This document shows, one piece after another, positions 13,601 through 25,600 of a stretch of DNA of 64,000 nt. Origin of the DNA: Auanema rhodensis (taxonomy: Eukaryota; Nematoda; Chromadorea; Rhabditida; Rhabditidae). Location of the stretch: positions 14,516,501 to 14,580,500 of the forward strand of contig OZ059899.1 in assembly GCA_964057225.1 (NCBI GenBank), read 5' to 3'. The notes beneath the pieces were generated by a model. That model was not told the origin of the DNA, made no database searches, and saw nothing but the letters and a program-made list of their open reading frames with translations. The position numbers were made by a program, and so were the translations under genes. Positions within the stretch are counted from its first letter, which is position 1; each line of letters opens with the position of its first letter.

Positions 13601-16600
13601 ACAGGAAGACTAGACGATGAAGATGAGAAAAAAATAGGATTTTTGAAGTTATTACCAAGGTTAATGTTTGGATGCTATCAAAACAACTTGTGACGACGGA
13701 AGCTTTTTCTGAGCTCACACGCATTCCGATCGCTTACATCGCTTTTTTTCGATGATATATCGTTTGCTATCAAGCTAACCGGTACCATTCGTATAGACAT
13801 CATCTGAAGCAATTGAATGTGAGAAGGCATGTCTCTCTTGACATTGAACATATTGAACATGACGAACATGAAGGTTTTTCCAATAAACTTAAGTTGAATT
13901 AGAAATCCTTAAGTTTCATGCGAAATAACGCATTGAGAAAATGCTTGTAATGCTTGTATCGGTCAAGGGATGTGCATCAACATATCTTTTGAATAATCTC
14001 AGTTATCTATTCACGTTTAAAGTAATCATCAAGTGTGCACATTGACTAATGAGCATCCAAAATGAAGACAATTTTCGTGTGTAGTTTTATCCTAAACGGA
14101 AAATGATTGGATATGTCAGGTTACCACATTACATACCATTGTATTTCAACAAAGAATTAAATGAAATGGCAGATGAAGTGTTCTAAACATAGGGGGATGA
14201 GAGATCGAAGTAACATAAGACGATTGTTGTATAAACAGCATTCACCATTGTTCTTTCTATATCAATGTCTGGCAGCCTTTTCTTCGAAATACCTGCAACG
14301 CAAACATCATTTTAACAGCAGGCACGCTATCTACTCTATATGAGTAATTTCCTTATGAGAGAAGATGGCTAAAATTCCTTTGTATCTGATGCTTTTCATT
14401 CAAGCTGCTTGCAAATCTTCTTGGCAAAACATTACATGGCTGCACAGTACCAGCATCTGGCTGAGATGTGACTCAGATAAGTTTAATCAAACATCTGAAA
14501 ATGTTTGAGATATGATAAGAATTAGGTTGGAAATGGAAAATCAATAGAAACAATTCTAGAATTTCAAAACATTTTTCCCTCAAAAAATGTTGAATAACAA
14601 GCCGAATAAGACTGGAATACTCATAACATGCTAACTGTCTCCTCAGTTACAGTTACATGTATTTGAACTTGTTAAGCTAACTTTCACTTTGTAATTTCAA
14701 CTTTCTCTGTTTTCCCATGAAAAACATTGTGTCTGCTGTACTTTCGGTCCGTTTCTATCCAGATGACTGAACCGGCCATCTGGTTCCGTTCAGTTGACGT
14801 ACATTATCATAACTAGTTAACTGACCGCAATTGAGTCATTCACTGAATATCCAGTAATATCCATGTATAACATTGATAATTATATAATATTTTATATAAA
14901 TATTTATAAAATTAATAGAATAAAGACAAAGAATAACCGATAGATCAAATCATATTGACTCTTTGAAATCTTGTTTACAAACTAATATAAGCATGAGTAT
15001 GAGACTTCCCGCAGTGTTATAGTAATAATAATATAAATTATATTAATTAGCATAATAAGTTATGCTTTTTAATACTATTTAAGGATTTATATGTTCATTT
15101 TTCATTCATTTATATGATGATATATAGTAAATATGTCAATGTGACATCACTTTTCATGGTCTGCTCAATTCAAATTTCTAACATGAACCTAGGCTGTAAT
15201 TGTCTTCTCCGTTCCAACTTGCCCTTTTTGATTGAAATTACGACGCAAACACTTACTATAATTAGCTATGTTGACAAAAAATAAACAATTTTGGTCAAAT
15301 TCTATGAATAACTATGTCAAATAGTTATTAACAAGTTTCTAGTTTTAAAAACTTTTTCTATACATGCTAGATGATGAGGGAAACTTTTTACTTTTTAAGA
15401 TTGTTTACCATGGCAATATGATTGTAAATTTGGTGCTCCACGTTGTGTACCTCGAAAAGCTGTTAATGATGGCAAGATTGATTGTTTTTCAGCATTAGAT
15501 GAAGGTTTAAAAATTAAAATTTTATTATATCATTTAATTATACAATGATATAGGTTGTCCATCTCATTACTTTGTATGTCGTGATCGATCAGCTTGCATA
15601 GAGCCTTCTCGATTTCAAGATGGTACTGTGGATTGTAAGGATAGAAGTGATGAACGTATGTTATATCTTAACTATATTCTTCAAATACTCATACCTAATG
15701 CTTGTTTTAGCATGTTTACAAGGCTATTTTCCATGTAGTGACGGTTCAGGATGTATATCTAGCTCAAAATTTCAAGATGGTCATCCAGACTGTCCCGATT
15801 CCAGTGATGAAGGTTTGTCATATTATATAGTATAGATAGATGTAGATGTCTATGTATATATACATATACATATAATAATAAAATATATTTATAGAATGTA
15901 CAGTATCTCAATTAACTTGTAAATGTGGAAGAGTTCGATGTATTAATAGTCAACATATTGGAGATGGTACATGGGATTGCGAAGATGGAAGTGATGAACT
16001 GATTAATTCTGAAAATGAAACTGATAGTATGTTCATTTTTATAATTATATATAGTTATATATGAATATTTCTATTTATATTAACTTAAAAATAACTTAAT
16101 TATCATCACGTGAGTATGACATGCCGATAGGCTAATTCAAAAGATGTTATGCTAATTTGACGTGAATTTGACGTGAAGCATCATTTTTATGAATTTGTCA
16201 TATTTAATGAAATTACATCATATGATTGGGTTGCGTTCTACAAATTCATCAATCCCATTAACTATATCGTAAGTAGAATTATCTAGTAATTTATATTATT
16301 TATAGTATCAGAAGTTTGTTCGAATGGAGAATTAAAACGAAATGGTGGAAATTCTTTATTAATTGGACAACTACAGATTTGTGCAGAACCAAATGAATGT
16401 TTAGAAGAAATTGGACAAATATGCATTGTATAAAGAATATATTATTTTTTATAAAAGTTAACTATATGTGTTTAGATGGTTGGTGGTACAACACGATGTG
16501 TATGCAAAATGGGTACTGTAAGACCATTGGGATCATCAAAATGTATTCCAATTGAATTAATGGATAAATATATTGAAAATCCACTTAATAACTGTACTGA

Positions 16601-19600
16601 AGCTAAATTATTATTAAAAAAACAATTTGATAATCGTAAGTATTTAACTATATGATATATAGCATAATCAATATATATATATTTATTTAATTTTCAGCAT
16701 CAATAGCTGATATTGAAAGAAGTATTACTTCAGAAATACGACGAGCTCCAACAAAGCATTATCATGTATATAATACATAATTTTATATTATTCTATTAAT
16801 TATTATAATTATAGGCTTCATCTCATACACATGATTCAGCATCTACACTGTATTTTGATGTTGGAAACATTTCCGTTCCATACATGTTCAGTGAAGATGA
16901 TGCTGGAGCAGCAAAAAAAGAAGATGAATGTGATCCAATACATAAAAATAGCTGTTCAAGTAAATATTATTATATTATACTAATTATATACATACATATA
17001 TATATTTTTTTAATTTTAAATTACCAACATTATAGAAAAGCACATGGCCTGTCTCATTAATCCCGATGGTGTATTTCGTTGCGGATGTGAGGGTGGAAGT
17101 AGCCTTGTTAACGGTGACTGCATAGGTAAGGAATAATGATTATTCTAGTTAAAACAAGTTCTATAACTATATGCATATTTTAAGAATTAATCAATGAATG
17201 TATTCATCCTAATCTCAATGATTGTAATAGCTCAGCTATATGTATGGATAGTCCTTTATCATATGAATGCTTATGCTTAGAAGGATATCTTGATGTCTCA
17301 GATGATCCATTAACGAAGCCAGGAAGGAAATGCATAAAATGTATAATTAATATAACTATATATATTTAATTATTATAATAATATTATTATTTTAGTGATA
17401 AATGAATGTGCTACTGCTAGTCTCAATGATTGCCATCATAATGCCAAATGTATTGACCGTCCTGCTGGATATACTTGTAGATGTAACTCTGACTTTGTTG
17501 ATGTATCACCTCTAGGTGTTAGCCATCCTGGAAGAAAATGTATCGAACGTAAGACATCAGTTTATACAATTCAATAAACATTCAAATATTATTTTAAGGT
17601 GTAAATGAATGTAAAGAAGGTACTCATGATTGTGATCCATCAGCTATCTGCTATGATGAAGCTGTTGGCTATCGATGTCGTTGTCCTTTTGGATATCTTG
17701 ACAGCTCTCCTGATCGTGAAAAGCGAGGTCGTGCTTGTGTTCAAAGTAAGGATTCATCTTTTAATTAGAATAAAAACGTTATAGTTATGCTATTAGTTAA
17801 ACCTATTAGTATTCCTTTACACGTTGGGGGATTCTTCTTTTTTCTTGATTTTGCGCAGAAGAATTTGTTATGGAATGGGGGTATAGGATAGGATAGGATT
17901 GTTGTTAGAGAGGTAGAAGTATGTTCTAGAGAAAGAGAGAGAGAGAGAGAGAGTAGTTCTATAAATATTTTCTTTTGAAGTTTTTTTTTAAATGAGTTAA
18001 AGTTATATTTAATATATTTGTTTAACATAGTATAATTGTCTTTTAAGATATCTTTATCCATTTTTTTTATCGTTTCAATGTATATTGGATGATAAAGAGA
18101 AGAGGTTGATTACTTTCATTTCTTTAGTCCCCCGTTCGTTCTAATGTCCTGTGTGCCGCTTAATGATCATAGTTCAGATTTGAACACAAAAAATGGAAGT
18201 TAGAAGAGATAGAGAGTCGGGTAGAAGCGAGGGGGGGGGGGGGGGAGTGGTGCTGAAGATGTTGGCTGTGGGCTATCAACAAAATGAATTGCAGAGGAGA
18301 TATTAGTACAAGAAGATGTGATTCATGTAGCAGTCTCAACATGATTATCTCATTACGCAGTCTTTCAAGTTAACCGATTTTCCTATTATGAAATGAGTTT
18401 TATAGCTTTGATATCATGTTCGAGAACAGGAGTAACAACATACCATATATAGACATCTCGAGAGATTTCTCGCTTCTCTTGTTGAATCAAATCTGGATTA
18501 CGAACTGATAGTGCATGATTACATGACAGGTTCATGTGTTTTTCTGTCTGTTAAGCTTATACAAAGTGTCTCTCCTTCTATATAGATATATTTCCTTTTG
18601 TATATATAAAAGAGATTCACCGAAATGCCTTTTTTTTTGATAGCCGTTGGGTGGGGACTGATGACTGTGTTCGGTCATCGATTTCACGCGGGTCAGTAAC
18701 AACGCCCGTGCCTGTCCCGGAGACTGATTAATCATGAAGCCCCCACAGATGATGATCATCGTCAAGAGTAGAGATGTCATGAATGCAAAAAGTTGGTTAG
18801 ACAGAAGATAGATGGGGAAAATGACAAAAAAAGCTATGTAGAGAGAGAGGGGGAGAGAGAGAGATAGGGGATAGTTAAGATTAAGGATGAAAATGGCTGA
18901 AACTAGTGGATACATTCAATCAGCTGGCTTTCGAAATTAACATGAAACATATGAATAGTTAAGATAATTATACCTTTATTTTAGTGTCGGTTGATTGTCA
19001 GAATTGTAATTCGGAAACATCTCAATGTATTATAACAAATACTGGCAATGTTGCTTGTATCTGCAAAGATGACTATATAGATTTGAATCCAATGAAGTCG
19101 GGTGTTAATTGTACCAAGAAGACGGGTTAGTTATATTTGTTTATAACTTATAACATAAATATATAAATATAGTATATACTATTACATACTATATTATTTT
19201 TGTCAAAAAAAAGCTACAAAACTTCAATGTTGTCTTACAGTTTGTAGTTTTTGACCAATTTTTTGTCATCTATTTCTATTTCTCTCTATCTTTTTACCTC
19301 ACCCTTTTTCTCTCTATTTCTATTTCTCTTGTCAAACAAACATTCGATACAAACTTTACTTGGTATCATTCCTCATTATTCCTAACATGGCTGTATTTCC
19401 TTTTGACAATTCGGTTCATTTGACAATCCCCTTGCTTGAATACAATCAGCCGGTTCTCTTATGGGCTTTCGAAATAGCCGAACGAGGACGTTACTGTAAC
19501 TGTTATCTAAGTTCCGTTTTAACAAAGTTCTAACCTTTAATAGATATACGTATGTATATTTAAGAAAATGATATTACAGATAGATTAACTATAACTAGTT

Positions 19601-22600
19601 AACTATAATGAATATTTTATGAAAAAATGATTGAATTTTCTTTAATTTTCATGAAATTCCATTATTCTCAAGCGCGTTGTCGTTTTTTGCAGTTTTTTTC
19701 CTATTTCAAGCTCAATTCAGCAACTTAACCTTTTTTTCTGTAAAATGTTAATTCAATCCATTTGATACATTAGCCTATGATTTCGTAACTCATCAGTAAT
19801 GTACAGAGGCAAGCCTATTCTTCAGTTCAAAGAAAGAAGATTGCATACTGAAGACTGAAGCCACGCCTTCTTTCGCTTTCAGTAGTCAGCGCCCAGAAAA
19901 GGGGGGTGGGCTGTGACAGCACAAGACAGTGTCTCTAGTGGCTAGTGCCGTATATTCTAATTTCAAACTTATTTTTTTCTACATTAACTATTTGTTTTTG
20001 AAATAGAGAAATTGAAGAAACTAGAAAATAATATAATAACTAATATTATAATTCGTCTGACTATTTTACCTGACAATGTATTGTCACCTGTTAACAGGCT
20101 ATTGCCTGTTAATTGGCCTCAGTTTTACCTTGGGTAAGCATTTAATTATTTTTATTATTCAGAATTAAACGAGCATCGCTCTTGTTTTCATGGTGAGCTT
20201 TTATAGCTTGAGTTTATCTAATTTAGTTTTTTTTTCTGTTATTGTTTTTTGGTGATCAGTGAGCATCATAACCAGATGCTTTTGAGATGCTTTGCTGATA
20301 TTAGTTACTGCTTTCATAAAGATTTATTTCATTTTACTCACAGCTATTTGAAATATAATAAAATCAATTTTAATTATATGGAATAGTTTGCTTTCATTAT
20401 ATTTTTATTATTTTAGGGTCAAATCCCTGTCAAGATTATTCGCTGCATGACTGCGATGCTGTTGCTGAATGTGTTTCGGAGCAGCCTGGATATTTTCAGT
20501 GCCATTGTCCTAAAGGATATCTAGATATTTCTAATGATAAACGATTCCCTGGTAGAAAATGTATCAAAGGTTTGTTAAGTTTTTCTATTTCGAATATTCA
20601 TGTATGTCTGTCAGTCACATTTTTTTCTGAAAAAAAAAGGTATAAGATAGCTATGAAAGATTCTGAGAGGAGAGTAGAAGAATATTCTATAAATCATATG
20701 GAAACGTATGATAATAGCGATGAAACGTCATCTATATAACTTATATTTCCTAAATAAGCTTCTCATCATGTCTATCAAACTCTATGTCATGGAAGATTAT
20801 CATTCGAGTTTTGTGATTTTCGGGTCGATGATTAGTGACCCAAGCTTCGTGTTTGTTCCGTCCTTTTCTTGTTAGGAGATAACTCTCGTCAAATCAACAT
20901 TTCTCTCTTTCTTTCTCTTTACGCCCCTCTAATGTCCTAAAAAGGCGCGTACATGTCCGGCCAGTTTTTTTTCCGTTTGATATGAGGTCAAGGTATCCCC
21001 CCCCCACCAATAGACGCATCTACATATCAATCTATCAGTTGGTTAAGAAATTGGCTCTTAAGAATTGTCTGTTACTGATGAAGATGACTAATTCATTTCT
21101 GATTCAAAATGAATAGGAAAATGGATAGTACTGATGATGATGATGATGAGATAGGGGTATTTGGAAGAGAGTTCTGTAGCAAAGGTGTAAAGGGGGGGGA
21201 GGTGAAAAGGGGTTGATTGAAGTGAAGTCGGATGAAATCAGTACTTTGATTTCGATAACGATTACCGTAAAATAGGTTTTTATGAAATAAAACTGGGAAT
21301 GACGTCTATATCAATATCTATATAACTTATAGATTAATAGATTATATTCCAATCAATTCAGCTTCTTATATTTCAATCAATATTTCTAACTTATATTGAA
21401 ATTGCTTGGAAATCGTTTTTTTCCTTTCATTGGTCAATTTCTTTTCGCTTCCCCTCACCAGTTTGAAAATTCACTTATTAAGTAGAGGATAAACTAGAGA
21501 CCTTTGGAAATGAATAATGGCTAGACGAAGACATAGAAGAGTTGACTTTCTAGTCGTTATGTATCGAGACCGGTCGACATCCAGCCTGACCCTCTTAGCA
21601 TTCATCTGAATCAAAGCCTTGTCGCGTCATTCTGAGTAAGCTACATCTCATATGATCAACCTAGTGTAATAAGTTGCTATGTAAGCATTACCTCTTTAAC
21701 TACCTAAGAAATTATTGAAAATGATACTGAGTGTTTGGGTGAATAAGCCTGTTTCAAGTTCTAGATGCAAGATACACGATGCATGTAATTGAATGACGTC
21801 ACAAAGTTATATTAAATATATATATTCATGGACATCTTATCAGTTAAATGTGCTTGTAGAAATATTTAATTTGATTAAGTTTTAATCTATACAAGTTCTA
21901 ATTTGTCATCAATTCGACAAGAAATATATTTTATGGAACAACATCATCTATACCGTTCAAGTATTACCTCATACATTGAATAAATAGTATATGTATATAC
22001 CATGCTATGATCTATAATGGAAAAGTTTTTCACGTGTTTTCAAGTATTCTCTTAAAGGGTCGTACGCTTATGATGTAGTAATCCAGCGAAAAGTTAAAGA
22101 GACTAACTCTTGTACATCATTTTTTGCTTTAGATGAATTGAATGAATAATTCTTTTCAATTATTATTTTATATATAGTTCTATATAGATATATAGATTTC
22201 TAGAAATGATGTTGTAGAAGTTAAACAAGTTCACTTCTGGGTCAAGAAGCCTGTAGCATAGGTTGTACTATCCTTTTGACAGCGTGGCCTTGAGGGCATT
22301 GGTCTGTGATTTACTCTAGCTAACCACAGACGCGTCCTTGCCAAAGTTTTCTTAATGGAACGTTTACTTCTAAATACAATGTATATTGGAATAAGAGAAA
22401 AAAAAAGTTTTTTTTTGGTTCTTAGATCATAATAGAATTCTACGAAGCAGAACTGTAATGTTCTGAAATATTTGTTGATCATGTAATTGAATATGAATGA
22501 AAATCTCATTTTTTTATAACATGTTACATGTATAGTATATGTGTTCATGTGTGTGTTCATCGTAGTTAAGCCTGTGGTAGGCCTTGAACAATGTGCGGCG

Positions 22601-25600
22601 TGTTGTTTCATTTTGGTAGACTGTGCTTTCTCATTCAGACATCAGAAAGTTCGAATCATATTAAGCCAGTTCAGGAAAGCCCTTCATTCCTCTCTAACTC
22701 TCTCAATCATTTCATTTTTTTAATTAGAACATTGAGAAGAGTTTTAATGGAATAGACATCAAACCTCTTTAGTTTTGTGCGTAAGATGAATGTTTCAACA
22801 GTTAGGTAAATGAAAGTGATTTAAAGATTGAACTTAATGTGATTGTTCTTTAATGTGTATACAGTACAAGAATGAGATAGAGTTGCTCTCTTACTAATCG
22901 AAAGAGATTCAATCATTCTCTCTATTTCATTTCAATCGATTGTTCAAGTATGATCAATCAAACATTTTGTTTCCAGAAATTTTTAAATCTAATTGGGATG
23001 CATATATTTGGGACGAAGATCGTTTCCGAATTCAAAATAAGATTGGAACGGAGGGAGGTGAAAGTAGTCTTATGTTGCATGCGATCTTGACAAGATCTTG
23101 AACTTCTCTCCATCTTGATTAGGTTACATACGAATTCTGTGCTCATAAGGCTAAACTACCTCGCACGCCACCAATATTTCCGATAAAGGAATTATATAAG
23201 AAGAGAAAAGGTTTAATCGACGAATTGAATGAAAATTTCAATGGAAAGTGGTATATATGAGGGAAAGGAGGAAATTAGAGAAAATAGAGGGGGGGGGGAG
23301 TAGGTAACTGAAATAGATCACACCAGAGTAATTAGTACGACGAGGTTAAGATGAGTTAGAATAACCTCATGTCACGGGTATGAAGTGACTTTTTCTAATC
23401 TGAGTACATTGAATCTTATAATACACACATTCATACATATACTATATGCATAATATATAATTAAATAGAATAAATCAATAAAGGAGTTTTCATCTTTTAA
23501 GAAAATTTGAAAGTTTCATCTTTAATTATCTGTATTTTAGTTGTAAATGAATGTGCATTGGGTACACATACTTGCGATCCTAATGCTGCTTGTGTTGATA
23601 CTCAAGAAGGATATACATGCAAGTAAGTTATATATATATTATTATATTTATAAATTAATAGATTATTCGATGTTATAAACTATATGCTTTAGGTGTAATT
23701 CGGGTTGGCTGGATGCCAGTCATGATCCACTTCATGGTCCTGGACGTATCTGCAAGAGAGGTTTGTACATCTTTCGGATTTTATAAAACTATCTCGTATG
23801 GCGTTTGATCGTCTTCTAATTGCTCCAAAACGCTAGAGATTCATGTCCTAATCGGCATGGCTAATCTTCAGCTATTCATCAGAATCATTGTTCTCTCTGT
23901 TATATATTTTTCAAAGAATTTTTTATTATTTGTAATCAACAAACGTTTTGATTGTTTCTTTGAAAGATGCCCCACGACTTTTTGAAAATCATTGAAGGGA
24001 AACTGACAGAGAGGGAAAACATAAGTTCATTCTGTATTTTGAGTGAAAGAAAGTAGAATAGAAGAAGTAGGAGAGGAGAGGGGGGGTGTAATGAACAAAC
24101 AACATAGTTCCGCAACCGAACTGGACATCGAGTTTATGACATTCGTGATATATGAATAGTAATTAGTCTATTTATAGGGTTAAGGAAGGTACTTTAACTA
24201 AAAAAATGAAAAATAAATAAATATTTATTATATTATTCTAAATATAATAATATTATTATAGCTAATATGTGCAAAAATGTTGATTGTTCTCAAGATGCTG
24301 AATGTCGTGAGACTCCAATAGGTATAATGTTTTAATAAAAAAAGTAATCTTGTATGGATGCTTTAGGTCCTGTATGCCAATGTGTTAGTGGATATGTAGA
24401 TGTTTCACGTCAGCATGGACGTCCTGCTGGTCGAATCTGTCGTGCTGTTGTGAATGAATGTGCTCAGGGCAAGCATGATTGCTCTCGACATGCTTCATGT
24501 ATCGATACAGCTGACAGCTATACTTGTCGCTGTCATGATAACTACCGAGATGAAAGCCCTGATGCTGGACGTAATCCTGGACGAGTTTGTGTTCGAGGTA
24601 AGCTGGTCTTGCATCTTGATTGTGTTGTTTATCGTACTTTTCACTTGATAGAATTTATTTTAATGAAATTGACAGTTTCATTTTTCATTCACTTTTAGCT
24701 GTTGTTCCTGACCCCCCGGAGTGTGATGTGTCAGATCCAATGAGTTGCGATCAGAGTAAGAGCGAGGTTAGCATATAAACTTTTATTTTATTTGAAAAAT
24801 GAAAAACTTTTATTTCAATAAAGGGGAATAACATTGAATCTTTAGGTTTGCTTATTCACAAACAACACATACAAATGCCGATGTGCACATGGATATTCAC
24901 GTCTTCCAGATGGCAGGTATTATCACCTTATCATCAGTAACATATGTTTATGCTAATGTTGTTTTCCTTTAGATGTTTGGCTATCGATGAATGCAAATCA
25001 AAAACAATGAATACATGTGGCGAAAATGCTGATTGTCTTGACTTGGCTGAAGGATATACTTGCCAATGTCGAGCTGGTTATGCTGATATTTCTCCAAGTA
25101 ATCAACCAGGAAGAATTTGCAAAGCTCGTATCAATGAATGTTCTCAGCGGTAACTATTTAACTATTACATATATCTTATAATTTGCTAAATATAGTTCAA
25201 AGTATGGAGTTGACTGCCATGAAAATGCTATTTGCATTGATACTGAAGACTCGTACAGCTGTCAATGTCGACCAGGTTTTGCTGATATCTCTGCTTCCTA
25301 TAACAGATTACCAGGTATTATCTCAATTCACCGAATGTCATCATATGCATACGTGATTTAGGAAGAAAATGTATTGAAGCCATCAATGAATGTGCTAACT
25401 CTCAGCTTAATGATTGTTCCAAGAATGCTTTCTGTGAGGATGCTAAGGAAGGTTACATCTGTACCTGCAGAACTGGCTATTTGGATACATCTCCAAATGC
25501 TACTCATTACCCTGGACGTGTCTGTACTAAACCAGTTGAAAGACTTGATCATGAATTAACTAATTCACTTCAAATCGATAGTTGCGATCCAAAAGTATGT

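Larger units (their letters stand above)
9757..15399 (+). other. mua-3: mua-3 intron 1 (5.6 kb), repeat-rich
   Basis: This intron lies between two phase-1 LDL-A exons. It holds CT microsatellites at 10035-10085, 11660-11730 and 12350-12388, a GA tract at 13535-13597 and a ten-G run at 13042-13051. It also has an inverted repeat at 12256-12281 and an AT-rich end. No exon with a matching phase and LDL-A features was seen inside it. Confidence 0.7.

Noticed and set aside
18532-18915. Opposite-strand frame of 127 codons in mua-3 intron 13
   Set aside because: The start is a CT-repeat product and no domain is visible. The GC-rich core is better explained by foldable structure, itself uncertain.
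22231-22611. Opposite-strand frame of 126 codons in mua-3 intron 15
   Set aside because: No homologous motif or flanking splice signals; part of it comes from homopolymer runs.
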